Positions 39,540 to 49,730 of a DNA stretch of 64,000 nucleotides are shown in pieces. Positions within the stretch are counted from its first letter, which is position 1; the number at the start of each line of letters is the position of its first letter. The notes beneath the pieces were generated by a model. That model saw nothing but the letters and a program-made list of their open reading frames with translations, searched no databases and was not told the DNA's origin. The position numbers were made by a program, and so were the translations under genes. Source of the DNA: Dysgonomonas sp. HDW5A (GTDB lineage: Bacteria > Bacteroidota > Bacteroidia > Bacteroidales > Dysgonomonadaceae); NCBI RefSeq assembly GCF_011299555.1, contig NZ_CP049857.1:3658001-3722000 (forward strand). The letters run 5' to 3'.

Positions 39540-42500
39540 ATGAATAAGATATGTGTTTGTTTATTTATCTTTTTAACTGTGGGAATAAATGGGTTCTCAC
39601 AGAATAAAAAAAATGCACCTAAACCAATACCCCCTATAACATTTAAAGACGGAATTTTGTCTTATACATCTGACAATTTGGGGAATCGCATCCCTGACTT
39701 TTCCTTTTGCGGTTATAAAGCATCCGAAGAACCTATTCCAATGGTTGACGCAAAAGTATTTGTGGCATGGCAAGATGGAGACGTAACTGAACTTCTTCAA
39801 AATGCAATTGATTATGTAGGTTCATTGCCTTTGGATAAGAACGGATTTAGAGGAGCTATTTTATTAGATAAAGGCTCTTTTAAGATTGAAGGACAATTAA
39901 AAATCAGACAATCGGGAATTGTCATTCGAGGTAGTGGAGTGGGAGATAACGGAACAAATCTTATTGCAGCAGGAAAAGATCGTCGTACACTAATCTGTAT
40001 TTTAGGACAAAACGATAAACAGCTAAGCTCATCTATTAAAATAGTAGATTCATATGTACCTGTAAACTCATTCACAGTAACATTGTCGGATAAACATGGA
40101 TTGAAAGCTGGAGATAATATATTGATTCAAAGACCATCAACGAAAGAGTGGATTGATGAACTCGGAACAGATCACTTTGGAGGAGGTATAACATCTCTGG
40201 GATGGAAACCATCGGAACAAGATATTTATTGGGATAGAACAATTACTTCCGTAAATGGAAATAAAATAACATTTGATGCTCCACTCACGACAGCATTGGA
40301 TCAGAAATATGGAGGCGGTTTTATAATTCCTTATACTTGGAATGGTCGAATTTCTAATATAGGAATCGAAAACTTATCATGTATATCGGAATATGATATA
40401 AATAACCCTAAAGATGAAGCTCATGCGTGGATGGCTATTACAATGGAAAATGTTTCTGATGCATGGGTACGTAGTGCTATTTTTAAACATTTTGCTGGAT
40501 CAGCAGTAGCAGTTCTTGAATCAGCCAAACGTGTGACAGTAGAAAATTGTAAATCGCTCGCTCCAGTTTCTGAAATAGGTGGACAACGGAGATATACATT
40601 TTTTACATCGGGGCAGCAATGTTTATTTCAGCGTTTATATGCCGAACAAGGTTATCACGATTTTGCTTTGGGATTCTGTGCAGCAGGACCTAATGCTTTT
40701 GTGCAATGTCATTCCGAATTGCCTTATAGTTTTAGCGGACCTGTTGATAGTTGGGCTTCGGGAGTATTATTCGATGTTGTCAATATAAATGGTAATGCAT
40801 TGAGTTACAAAAACAGAATGCAGGAAGCACAAGGTGCCGGCTGGAATGCAGCGAACAGTGTGTTCTGGCAATGCACAGCGTCTTTGATAGAATGTTTTGC
40901 GCCACCTACGGCTCAAAATTGGGCGTTCGGTTCGTGGTCTGAATTTTCAGGAGATGGTTATTGGAACGAAAGTAATAATCATATAAATCCCAGAAGCTTG
41001 TATTATGCTCAGTTGAAAAAACGTTTGGGAGATAAATATATCGACCGATCTAATCTATTAGCTGTGGAGACGGAAGCATCTAGTTCACCGTCAATAGAAG
41101 TTGCTCAGGAATTGACTAAAAAAGCTAATGAAGTACCTTTAACTCTTTCGGAGTGGATAGATACTCTTATTTCTGAAAATAATATTCCTGTCGAAAAATC
41201 AGGAATTAAGTCTTTCGAACAAAAGAGTAAAGTCTTTATAGGTAAACGAATGGCTGCTAAACCATCATTAACCGTAAAAAATGGATGGTTGGTGAGAAAT
41301 AATACTATCCAGACAGGAGGTAAGCATAATATACAATGGTGGAACGGAACGGTTCAACCATCTTATCTGAAAAAATCGGCTAGTCCCCATTTAACCCGCT
41401 TTGTACCGGGAAGAATGGGAACAGGGTTAACTGATGATATTGATTCAGTAGGTAGCTGGATGAAAAAAGAAGATATATTGGTTCTTGATCACAATTATGG
41501 TTTATGGTATGACCGCCGAAGAGATGATCATGAACGCATCCGTCGTATAAATGGCGAAGTATGGCCTCCTTTTTATGAGCAACCTTTTGCCCGTAGTGGC
41601 GAAGGTACGGCTTATGATGGGTTAAGTAAATATGACCTGACAAAATACAATGACTGGTATTGGAGGCGGCTTCGTCAATTTACGGATATGGCAGATCAAA
41701 AAGAGTTGATTTTGTTTCATCAGAATTATTTTCAACACAATATTATTGAAGCAGGTGCACACTGGGCGGATAGTCCTTGGAGACCGGCAAATAATATAAA
41801 TAACACAGGATTTCCCGAACCTGCACCTTATGCGGGAGATAAACGTATCTTTTTGGCTGAACAGTTTTATGATATAAATCATCCCGTAAGAAGAGAGTTA
41901 CACCGTGCTTTTATTCGTAAATGCTTGGAGAATTTCAGAGGCAATAACAGTGTGGTTCAACTTATCAGTGAGGAATATACAGGACCTCTTCATTTCGTGG
42001 AATTTTGGTTAGATGTAATTGCCGAATGGGAAGCCGAAACAGGGGAGAAATCTCTTATCGCTCTCAGTGCCACAAAGGATGTGCAAGATGCTATTTTGGC
42101 TGATTCTGTACGCTCGAAAGTGGTCGATATTATTGATATACGTTACTGGTTTTACCGTGAAGACGGCACAACTTACGAACCTCAAGGAGGACTGAATTTG
42201 GCTCCTCGTCAACATGCTCGTTTGACAAAACCTGGAAAGGTCTCATTTGAATCGGTTTATCGGGCAGTGAACGAGTATAGAACAAAATATACGGATAAAG
42301 CAGTTACCTATTTTTCTAACTCTTATCCCGAACGAGCATGGGCTTCCTTTATGGCTGGAGGTTCTTTGACTAATTTGCCTCGAATAGCAAATGACCACTT
42401 TTTAGAAGATGCTTCTTTTATGCAATCGATAACTGAGATGAACAGTGCAAACCAATATGTATTGGGGGATAAAAGTAAGGGCTTAATTATTTATACAAGT

Positions 42501-42674
42501 AACGAAACAATAGATTTAGACTTATCTAAGGTGACAGGTAAATTTACTCTCTACAGAATTAACCCTGTAGATGGTTCAATAATAAAAGAAAAGAGCGAAA
42601 TAAAAGGTGAAACTCCTCTGAAATTAATGAATCCTACAGCTAAAGATGTAGTAATCTGGTTGAAAAAGAAATGA
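39540..42674 (+). CDS. Large secreted beta-helix plus glycosidase-like barrel protein (DUF6298/DUF4955-like)
   Basis: A 1044-residue protein with signal peptide (MNKICVCLFIFLTVGINGFSQ). Residues about 60-510 look like a pectate-lyase-superfamily beta-helix (GAILLDKGSFKIEGQLKIRQSGIVIRGSG in pattern; AVAVLESAKRVTVENCKSLAPV; FALGFCAAGPNAFVQCHSE). After a linker (about 545-590), residues 600-1000 look like a TIM-barrel glycosidase (LVLDHNYGLWYDRRRDDHERI, KELILFHQNYFQHNI, NNSVVQLISEEYTGPLHFVEFWLDVIAEWE, VVDIIDIRYWFY), ending in a small sandwich (LYRINPVDGSIIKEK). I recognise it only as a PUL protein of DUF type; no activity is established to my knowledge. Glu residues in ISEEYTG are candidates for catalysis. 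The GH43 gene begins inside its stop (ATGA). A two-domain pectin enzyme is the likely role (inference). Confidence 0.7.
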   Translation: MNKICVCLFIFLTVGINGFSQNKKNAPKPIPPITFKDGILSYTSDNLGNRIPDFSFCGYKASEEPIPMVDAKVFVAWQDGDVTELLQNAIDYVGSLPLDKNGFRGAILLDKGSFKIEGQLKIRQSGIVIRGSGVGDNGTNLIAAGKDRRTLICILGQNDKQLSSSIKIVDSYVPVNSFTVTLSDKHGLKAGDNILIQRPSTKEWIDELGTDHFGGGITSLGWKPSEQDIYWDRTITSVNGNKITFDAPLTTALDQKYGGGFIIPYTWNGRISNIGIENLSCISEYDINNPKDEAHAWMAITMENVSDAWVRSAIFKHFAGSAVAVLESAKRVTVENCKSLAPVSEIGGQRRYTFFTSGQQCLFQRLYAEQGYHDFALGFCAAGPNAFVQCHSELPYSFSGPVDSWASGVLFDVVNINGNALSYKNRMQEAQGAGWNAANSVFWQCTASLIECFAPPTAQNWAFGSWSEFSGDGYWNESNNHINPRSLYYAQLKKRLGDKYIDRSNLLAVETEASSSPSIEVAQELTKKANEVPLTLSEWIDTLISENNIPVEKSGIKSFEQKSKVFIGKRMAAKPSLTVKNGWLVRNNTIQTGGKHNIQWWNGTVQPSYLKKSASPHLTRFVPGRMGTGLTDDIDSVGSWMKKEDILVLDHNYGLWYDRRRDDHERIRRINGEVWPPFYEQPFARSGEGTAYDGLSKYDLTKYNDWYWRRLRQFTDMADQKELILFHQNYFQHNIIEAGAHWADSPWRPANNINNTGFPEPAPYAGDKRIFLAEQFYDINHPVRRELHRAFIRKCLENFRGNNSVVQLISEEYTGPLHFVEFWLDVIAEWEAETGEKSLIALSATKDVQDAILADSVRSKVVDIIDIRYWFYREDGTTYEPQGGLNLAPRQHARLTKPGKVSFESVYRAVNEYRTKYTDKAVTYFSNSYPERAWASFMAGGSLTNLPRIANDHFLEDASFMQSITEMNSANQYVLGDKSKGLIIYTSNETIDLDLSKVTGKFTLYRINPVDGSIIKEKSEIKGETPLKLMNPTAKDVVIWLKKK

Positions 42675-43630
42675 ATATCATGAAAAATACAATCTTATAT
42701 ATACTCGGTTTAACCCTCTTTCTGTCTTGTAATACAGGAAAGAAAGAATCAGAAAAAATAACTACTGAAAAAGAAGTATATCTATTTACTTCTTTTCACG
42801 AACCTGCTACCGAAGGGCTTCGATTCCTTTATAGTTACGATGGCTATAAATGGGATAGCATTCCGGGAATATTCTTAAAACCAGAAGTTGGTATACAAAA
42901 GATAATGCGTGACCCCAGTATTGTTCAAGGAGCTGATAGCACATTTCATTTAGTCTGGACATGTAGTTGGAAGGGCGATCCTGCATTTGGGTACGCTTCT
43001 TCCAAAGATTTGATAAATTGGTCGGAGCAGCAATATATTCCCATTATGGCGTTTGATACCACCACTGTAAATGTGTGGGCTCCCGAATTATTTTATGATG
43101 ATGAATCGAATGATTTTATTATTGTATGGGCGTCAACCATCCCATTCAAATTTGAGAAAGGTATAGAAGCTGAAGACAATAATCACCGTTTATATTATAC
43201 AAAAACAAAAGACTTTAAAGATTTCACCAAAGCAGAATTACTTTACGATCCCGGATATAGTTCCATTGATGCAGTGATTGTTAAGCGAGATTCGGCTGAT
43301 TATGTTCTAGTTTTCAAAGACAATACACGCCCCGAAAGGAATATAAAAGCAGCATTTGCTAAAACTCCAACAGGAGAATATACCAATCCATCAGCTCCTT
43401 TTACAGGTAATTTCACAGAAGGTCCTTCGGTAGTAAAGGTAGGGGATGAATGGCTTATCTATTTTGATGCTTATGATAAAAAGTCTTATGATGCTATTGC
43501 TACAAAAGATTTTAAAACATTTACCGATATAAATGATAAAATTTCGATTCCTGCCGGACATAAACACGGGACTATATTTAAAGCTCCCGAAAGTGTTTTA
43601 AATAAATTAAGGTCTCAGACCTCTTTATAA
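42671..43630 (+). CDS. GH43 lipoprotein glycosidase
   Basis: A 319-residue lipoprotein (LYILGLTLFLSCNTG) made of one five-bladed propeller. The three GH43 carboxylates are present: Asp in KIMRDPSIVQ (about 78), Asp in SSIDAVIV (about 197), and Glu in NFTEGPSVVK (about 244). GH43 enzymes usually cleave alpha-L-arabinofuranosides, beta-xylosides or galactans; the subfamily cannot be fixed by eye. The RG-II locus of B. thetaiotaomicron has a GH43 beside its GH143-GH142 gene, as here. The start at 42,671 overlaps the previous stop by 4 bp; a second Met at 42,680 is possible. A GGTCTCAGACC palindrome forms its last codons. Confidence 0.8.
   Translation: MNIMKNTILYILGLTLFLSCNTGKKESEKITTEKEVYLFTSFHEPATEGLRFLYSYDGYKWDSIPGIFLKPEVGIQKIMRDPSIVQGADSTFHLVWTCSWKGDPAFGYASSKDLINWSEQQYIPIMAFDTTTVNVWAPELFYDDESNDFIIVWASTIPFKFEKGIEAEDNNHRLYYTKTKDFKDFTKAELLYDPGYSSIDAVIVKRDSADYVLVFKDNTRPERNIKAAFAKTPTGEYTNPSAPFTGNFTEGPSVVKVGDEWLIYFDAYDKKSYDAIATKDFKTFTDINDKISIPAGHKHGTIFKAPESVLNKLRSQTSL
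43609..43622. repeat. Palindrome AAGGTCTCAGACCT inside the end of the GH43 gene
   Basis: This copy is coding (it specifies the residues RSQT just before the stop), which shows the element has entered or formed a gene end. Confidence 0.6.
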
Positions 43631-43706
43631 TTATAACAACCATATTTGATTAACCTGTGTACTGTTAATTTGATCAGGCTTTTGTTTGTAGCCTTAAACG
43701 ATTATT

Positions 43707-46700
43707 ATGAAAAAGAAATCAATTATATTATCCTTACTTTTTTTGAGTAGCATTTTTATATCAAATGCTCAAGAGGGAGTTTATTATACCGGAAAAACTT
43801 TATCTAATGTGAATTATCACAACGGGCGATTGAGTCCCGCTGTAGGTACTCATAACATTCAAACCATGCGGGCTAATCGAGAGCATCCCGAAAAAGGCGA
43901 TGGTTTTGGTTGGACTTACAATCATCAATCATTCCTTGCATATTGGAATAACACGTACTATCTTCAATATTTGAGTGATTCTATTGGAGAGCATATACCG
44001 CCATCTCATACACTGTTGCAAACATCTAAAGATGGTTATACGTGGACTAAGCCCGAAATTATTTTCCCAAAATACAAAGTTCCTGATGGAACCTCAAAAG
44101 CTGGATATACAGGTGTGGCAAAAGACTTATATGCTATTATGCACCAACGGATGGGCTTTTATGTATCTAAAAGTAATCGTTTACTTACTATCGGGTTTTA
44201 TGGTATCTGTTTGGATATGAAAGACGATCCGAACGACGGGAAAGGCATCGGGCGTGTTGTTCGGGAAATAAAAGCCGATGGAAGTTACGGACCTATTTAT
44301 TTTATCCATTATAATCCATCATGGAATGAGAAAAATACTGCATATCCTTTCTATAAAAAGAGCAAAGATAAAGCCTTTATTGCTGCTTGCGACGAGTTAA
44401 TGGCTAACCCTTTGATGATGATGCAATGGGTTGAAGAATCGGATAGTAATGATCCTCTTATTCCTTTAAAAAAGAAATACAAAGCATTCAGTTATTACCA
44501 TTTAAATAATGGTGATGTTGTTGCTCTGTGGAAGCATGCTCTTACAACGATAAGCAAAGACGGAGGTAAAACATGGCCGGGAAATGTAGCCCGTGCGATC
44601 GGTTTTGTAAATAGTAATGCGAAAATATGGGGACAAAGAACCTCTGACGGAAAGTTTGCCACGGTTTATAATCCCTCCGAATTTCGTTGGCCTTTGGCAG
44701 TTTCAACCAGTGAAGATGGGTTGAATTATACCGATTTATACTACGTTCATGGAGATATAACAGCGATGCGTTATGGTGGAAACTATAAATCGCGTGGTCC
44801 TCAATATCCTCGAGGTATTTTAGAAACTAACGGAACGCCTCCCGATGGCAATATATGGATGACATACAGTGTAAATAAAGAAGATATCTGGGTAGCAAAG
44901 ATTCCTGTACCCGTAACCGATAAGGCTATCAGCCATTCTGATGAAACCTTTGATTTGATGCCTCAGGGCAAAGAATTAGACGCATGGAATATTTACAGTC
45001 CGTTATGGGCTCCTGTAAAGATTGAGAAACGATCTGATAATAAACGCTGGCTTTCGTTGAAAGACTGGGATCCATTCGATTATGCAAAAGTAGAAAGAGT
45101 AATTCCCGAATTAAAGAATTTAGAAGCCTCTTTCGCTGTTCTGGCTGCTCAAAACAAAACAGGAAATCTCCAGATTGAGTTTCAAAATGCTCAGGGAGAT
45201 GCCTGTACACGCATTATTTTTGACAATGACGGTTTGATAAAGCTGAAGACTGGAGCAAGATATGCAACTTTACAGCCTTATGAAGCGGGTATTGTATATG
45301 ATATCAAAGTGTTTTTGTCTACTTCGACAAGAAGTTTAACTCTGAAAATCAATGATAAAGATATTTCTACAAAATTGTTCTTCAATCCTATAGAATCTAT
45401 TCAAAGAATTGTATTCAGAACAGGAGATTTACCATCTGATCCGACACCCAATGATGCGGCTGACAGAGATACTGATTTGCCCAATGCAGGAGCAGAAGAT
45501 GCTAAAGCAGAATATTATATCTCATATCTCAAAACATTAGATCCGTCTAATCATTCAGCCATTTTAAATATAAATGATTATAAGCATTATGCGGATTATT
45601 TCAATACAATGGAGGATGAAAATATAGCACAAGCTATACCCAATGCACAGGCTTGGGAGTGGATGAAAGCCAATATACCCTTGTTTGAATGTCCTCAAAA
45701 GAATTTCGAAGAGATGTTTTACTACAGATGGTGGTCGTTGAGAAAACACATAAAAGATACCCCCGAAGGTTATGTTATGACCGAATTTTTAGTGAACCGT
45801 TCATATGCAGATAAATATAATCTGATCTCTTGTGCTTTAGGACATCATATCTATGAAAGCCGATGGTTACGTGATCCGAGGTATTTAGATCAGTATGTAC
45901 ATGTCTGGTTTAGAGGGAATGAGGGCAAACCTATGGCAAAGCTTCGTAACTTCAGTAGCTGGACTGCCGATGCTCTGTATAATAAATATTTGGTGGATGG
46001 AGATAAAAACTACCTGTTGGATATGTTTCCCGATCTGGAGAACGAATATGCGGCATGGGAAGGAGATCACCGATTGCCAAGCGGATTATATTGGCAGGGA
46101 GATGTTCAAGATGGAATGGAAGAAACCATAAGTGGCGGTCGTCGTAAAAAATATGCCCGACCAACTATTAATTCCTATATGTTTGGCAATGCAAAAGCAT
46201 TATCGGAGGTTGCAAAATTAAAAGGAGATAATAATGCTGCAAAAAAATACGAGGAAAAGTCTATCGAAATTAAGAATCTGGTACAAAATCAACTTTGGAA
46301 TCAAGACAGTACATTTTTTGAAACACTAAGAGAACCCGGAAATTTTGCCTTAGTACGTGAAGCTATCGGCTATCTTCCCTGGTATTTTAACTTGCCTGAT
46401 AATAAAGCAGATTACGCAAAAGCATGGGCGCAAGTAAAAGATGAACGAGGCTTTTGTGCTCCTTACGGACTTACTACAGCAGAACGTCGTCACCCCGAAT
46501 TTCGTTCTCATGGATGCTGTAAATGCGAATGGGATGGTGCTATCTGGCCTTTCGCTTCTTCTCAAACATTGACAGCAATGGCTAATCTGCTGAATAACTA
46601 CAAACAAGATGTTGTAAATGATAGTGTTTATTTTCGCCATCTTGAATTATATGTGGAAAGCCAATACCATAGAGGCAGACCTTATATAGGAGAGTATCAG

Positions 46701-47024
46701 GATGAAGTAACGGGTTACTGGCTCAAAGGTGATCAGGAACGTAGCCGTTACTATAATCATTCCACTTTCAATGATTTGATTATTTCGGGATTAATCGGAT
46801 TGAAACCTCGTCCGGATAATGTGTTGGAAATTAACCCTCTGATTCCACAAGCCAAATGGGATTGGTTCTGTTTGGATAATGTCCCTTATCATGGTAAGAA
46901 TGTGACTATTGTTTGGGATAAAACAGGAGGCAAATACAAAAGAGGAAAAGGATTCTATATCATGCTAGATGGCAAACTGGTTGCCAAATCTGATAAATTA
47001 GAACGATTAACTTATAAAATGTAA
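43707..47024 (+). CDS. GH143-GH142 bifunctional RG-II glycosidase
   Basis: An 1105-residue secreted protein (MKKKSIILSLLFLSSIFISNAQ). Residues about 20-410 form a five-bladed propeller (GRLSPAVGTHNIQTMRANRE; TSKDGYTWTKPEIIFPKYKV; FATVYNPSEFRWPLAVSTSEDG). About 415-590 is a lectin-like sandwich. About 640-1085 is an (alpha/alpha)6 barrel (FEEMFYYRWWSLRKHIKDTPEGYV; RDPRYLDQYVHVWFRGNE; RSHGCCKCEWDGAIWPFASSQTL; YWLKGDQERSRYYNHSTFNDL). This is the order of the known RG-II enzyme with GH143 (Dha hydrolase) and GH142 (beta-L-arabinofuranosidase) catalytic domains. It is thus among the best RG-II markers. It shares one base (TAATG) with the following GH78 gene. Confidence 0.85.
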   Translation: MKKKSIILSLLFLSSIFISNAQEGVYYTGKTLSNVNYHNGRLSPAVGTHNIQTMRANREHPEKGDGFGWTYNHQSFLAYWNNTYYLQYLSDSIGEHIPPSHTLLQTSKDGYTWTKPEIIFPKYKVPDGTSKAGYTGVAKDLYAIMHQRMGFYVSKSNRLLTIGFYGICLDMKDDPNDGKGIGRVVREIKADGSYGPIYFIHYNPSWNEKNTAYPFYKKSKDKAFIAACDELMANPLMMMQWVEESDSNDPLIPLKKKYKAFSYYHLNNGDVVALWKHALTTISKDGGKTWPGNVARAIGFVNSNAKIWGQRTSDGKFATVYNPSEFRWPLAVSTSEDGLNYTDLYYVHGDITAMRYGGNYKSRGPQYPRGILETNGTPPDGNIWMTYSVNKEDIWVAKIPVPVTDKAISHSDETFDLMPQGKELDAWNIYSPLWAPVKIEKRSDNKRWLSLKDWDPFDYAKVERVIPELKNLEASFAVLAAQNKTGNLQIEFQNAQGDACTRIIFDNDGLIKLKTGARYATLQPYEAGIVYDIKVFLSTSTRSLTLKINDKDISTKLFFNPIESIQRIVFRTGDLPSDPTPNDAADRDTDLPNAGAEDAKAEYYISYLKTLDPSNHSAILNINDYKHYADYFNTMEDENIAQAIPNAQAWEWMKANIPLFECPQKNFEEMFYYRWWSLRKHIKDTPEGYVMTEFLVNRSYADKYNLISCALGHHIYESRWLRDPRYLDQYVHVWFRGNEGKPMAKLRNFSSWTADALYNKYLVDGDKNYLLDMFPDLENEYAAWEGDHRLPSGLYWQGDVQDGMEETISGGRRKKYARPTINSYMFGNAKALSEVAKLKGDNNAAKKYEEKSIEIKNLVQNQLWNQDSTFFETLREPGNFALVREAIGYLPWYFNLPDNKADYAKAWAQVKDERGFCAPYGLTTAERRHPEFRSHGCCKCEWDGAIWPFASSQTLTAMANLLNNYKQDVVNDSVYFRHLELYVESQYHRGRPYIGEYQDEVTGYWLKGDQERSRYYNHSTFNDLIISGLIGLKPRPDNVLEINPLIPQAKWDWFCLDNVPYHGKNVTIVWDKTGGKYKRGKGFYIMLDGKLVAKSDKLERLTYKM

Positions 47025-49711
47025 TGAGGATGAAACAAGCGATACTATTTATATTGTTTACTCTTTTTACCTTTAGTACCTATTCGATAGATATTAAAGA
47101 CCTGACCTGCGAAATGCAAAAAATGCCATTGGCGATAGATAAACTTAGTCCTCGTTTCGGGTGGAAACTGACCTCAGATATGCAGGGTGATAAACAAACT
47201 GCCTATCAAATTATACTCACATCTAATGGAACAAAGATATGGGATTCGGGAAGAGTGAAATCAGACCAAAGTCAGTTAGTCATATATAAAGGTAAGCCTC
47301 TCAAGAAGGGTAAACGATATGTTTGGACTGTAAAAGTCTGGGATGTAAAGGGAAAAGTAAGCGATAGCCGAAACTCTTACTTCGAAACTGCACCCGATTT
47401 TAATAATACTAAAATACAATGGATTGGAGCAATAACAAAAGCCGATTCTTATCTACCAATAGGACGCCGTGATTTACATGGACCATCTTTTAAGAAACCT
47501 GAATACAAGGAACTTTATGATAAAATAGATCCGTTAGCTCTGAGAAGTATTCTTCTGCGAAAGGCTTTCAATGCAAATAAGACTATAGAGAAAGCAATTG
47601 TTCATGCTTCAGGTTTGGGACATTATAATCTTTCGATTAATGGACAGAAAGTAAGTAAAGATATCTTCACCCCTGTTTGGAGCGATTATGATAAAACTGT
47701 TTATTATAATACTTATCAGGTAGATACCCTTTTAAATAAAGGTGAAAATGTTATAGGAATTACATTAGGGAATGGCTTTTATAATGCTGTAGGTAATCGC
47801 TATCGTAAACTGTGGGTATCTTTTGGACCACCTACTTTATTTCTCAAAATGCACCTTTATTATATGGATGGTACAAGTGAAATACTTACATCTGATAATT
47901 CATGGAAATATGCACTTAGTCCGATAACATTCAATGATATTTATGGTGGTGAAGACTATGATGCCCGTTTAGAACAAAAAGGATGGGATAAGCCAAACTT
48001 CAACGATAAAGCATGGAAACCCGTAGTTATTCAAGAAGCACCTAAAGGAGTTCTTCGTGCCCAACAGATTACAAATGTGCGAAGCATGAAACAATATGGA
48101 GCTATTTCAATGACTAAAATAGACAGTAGCTATGTATTAAATATGGGGCAAAACCTTTCGGGTTATCCTGCGATAAAGGTAATTGGTAAAAAAGGGCAGA
48201 CCGTTAAAATAACAGTCGGTGAATTATTGAATGAAGAAACAGGAAAAGTTTCCCAAAAACAATCGGGAGGCCCACATACATATTCATATACAATAAAAGG
48301 AGATGGAGTGGAGGAGTGGCACCCCGAATTTACCTATTATGGCTTTCAATATATCCAGATTGACGGGGCAAATCTGTTATCGTCAGATGATACGGATAAA
48401 CCGTTAATTATAGATGTAAAGTCTGATTTTATCTACAATTCAACCAATGAGAATGGGCATTTCGAGTCTTCAAACGAGATTTTTAATAAAGCCCATCAAC
48501 TGATTAAAAATGCAGTAAGAAGTAATATGCAGTCAGTATTTACGGATTGCCCTCACCGTGAAAAATTAGGATGGTTGGAAGAAACCCATCTAAATGGTCC
48601 CGGTTTACTTTATAATTGGGATTTGACTCAGTTCTTTCCCAAAGTGATGCAGGATATAAAAGACGCCCAAAGAGACGGTGGGCTTGTACCTAGCATTGTT
48701 CCTGAATATGTAATCTTTGGTGACGATTTCTCAGATTCTCCCGAATGGGGAGGTGCAGCCGTTATTGTTCCTTGGATGTACTATCAATTTTATGGCGATA
48801 ACACTCTGATTGAGCAATACTACAATATAATGAAACAATATGTAGATTATCTGACTTCAAAATCAACAGGTCATATTGTTTCTCATGGTTTAGGCGATTG
48901 GTATGATTATGGGGAACATCGGGCGGGATTTTCGATGAATAGCCCCATTGAGGTTTCGGCTACGGCTCATTATTATTATGTTACCCATTTGTTTGCTAAA
49001 GCGGCAAAGATGTTTAACAAATCAAATGATGAGAAAAAATATACTGTTTTGTCTGAGAATATCAGAAAAGCTTTTAATGATAAATTTCTGGACAAAAAGA
49101 CTATGCAATATGGCTCAGGCAGTCAGTTTTGTAATGCAGTAGCCTTGTTTATGGGTATAGTAGAGCCACAAAACAAAGCAGCAGTCTTGCAAAACCTGAA
49201 AGCAGATATTCAGAAAAGGGGCAACCGCTTAACAACGGGGGATGTGGGTAACCGATATTTATTTCAGGCATTAGCCCTTAATGGCGAAAATGAATTGATG
49301 TATCTGATGAATAATCATACAGGTGCTCCCGGGTATGGTTTTCAGATACTGTTCGGTGTAACAACATTAACAGAACAGTGGGACCCACGTAAGGGAGCTT
49401 CATGGAATCATTTTATGATGGGGCAAATAGACGAGTGGTTTTTTCATAGTTTAGGAGGTATCGTTCCTTCAACACCCGGATTTAAAGAGTTTACGATTCA
49501 ACCGCAACCTGTAGGCGATTTAACTTGGGTGAAAGCTAATCACGAAACCTTATATGGTAATATAGCCGTAAGTTGGAAGCGTGAAAGTGGTGTATTCTAT
49601 CTGTCTGTTGATGTACCTGTTAATACTCGTGCTACGGTTATTTTACCCGATGGAAATAATACAAAAAAAATAGTTGGTTCAGGAAAACACTCATTTGAGT
49701 GTAAATTATAA
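47024..49711 (+). CDS. GH78 alpha-L-rhamnosidase (long form)
   Basis: An 895-residue secreted enzyme (MRMKQAILFILFTLFTFSTYS). Fn3-like N-terminal domain (LTCEMQKMPLAIDKLSPRFGWKL), binding domains (ASGLGHYNLSINGQKVSKDIFTPVWSDYDKTVYYNTYQV in pattern), and the catalytic (alpha/alpha)6 barrel with VFTDCPHREKLGWLEETH (about 505) and GVTTLTEQWDPRKGASWNHFMMG (about 785). A C-terminal sandwich ends the protein. It lacks the BNR and isomerase-like extensions of the other long GH78 in the leftward arm. Its start ATG overlaps the GH142 stop (TAATG); Met3 is an alternative start. Role: release of L-rhamnose from RG-II or RG-I (family knowledge plus context). Confidence 0.9.
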   Translation: MRMKQAILFILFTLFTFSTYSIDIKDLTCEMQKMPLAIDKLSPRFGWKLTSDMQGDKQTAYQIILTSNGTKIWDSGRVKSDQSQLVIYKGKPLKKGKRYVWTVKVWDVKGKVSDSRNSYFETAPDFNNTKIQWIGAITKADSYLPIGRRDLHGPSFKKPEYKELYDKIDPLALRSILLRKAFNANKTIEKAIVHASGLGHYNLSINGQKVSKDIFTPVWSDYDKTVYYNTYQVDTLLNKGENVIGITLGNGFYNAVGNRYRKLWVSFGPPTLFLKMHLYYMDGTSEILTSDNSWKYALSPITFNDIYGGEDYDARLEQKGWDKPNFNDKAWKPVVIQEAPKGVLRAQQITNVRSMKQYGAISMTKIDSSYVLNMGQNLSGYPAIKVIGKKGQTVKITVGELLNEETGKVSQKQSGGPHTYSYTIKGDGVEEWHPEFTYYGFQYIQIDGANLLSSDDTDKPLIIDVKSDFIYNSTNENGHFESSNEIFNKAHQLIKNAVRSNMQSVFTDCPHREKLGWLEETHLNGPGLLYNWDLTQFFPKVMQDIKDAQRDGGLVPSIVPEYVIFGDDFSDSPEWGGAAVIVPWMYYQFYGDNTLIEQYYNIMKQYVDYLTSKSTGHIVSHGLGDWYDYGEHRAGFSMNSPIEVSATAHYYYVTHLFAKAAKMFNKSNDEKKYTVLSENIRKAFNDKFLDKKTMQYGSGSQFCNAVALFMGIVEPQNKAAVLQNLKADIQKRGNRLTTGDVGNRYLFQALALNGENELMYLMNNHTGAPGYGFQILFGVTTLTEQWDPRKGASWNHFMMGQIDEWFFHSLGGIVPSTPGFKEFTIQPQPVGDLTWVKANHETLYGNIAVSWKRESGVFYLSVDVPVNTRATVILPDGNNTKKIVGSGKHSFECKL

Positions 49712-49730
49712 CAATTTTAGAACGATTGGA

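Noticed and set aside
43691-43702. TTAAACGATTAT before the GH143-GH142 gene as a further LacI operator
   Set aside because: One half matches but the second half breaks the palindrome, so it is too weak to list.
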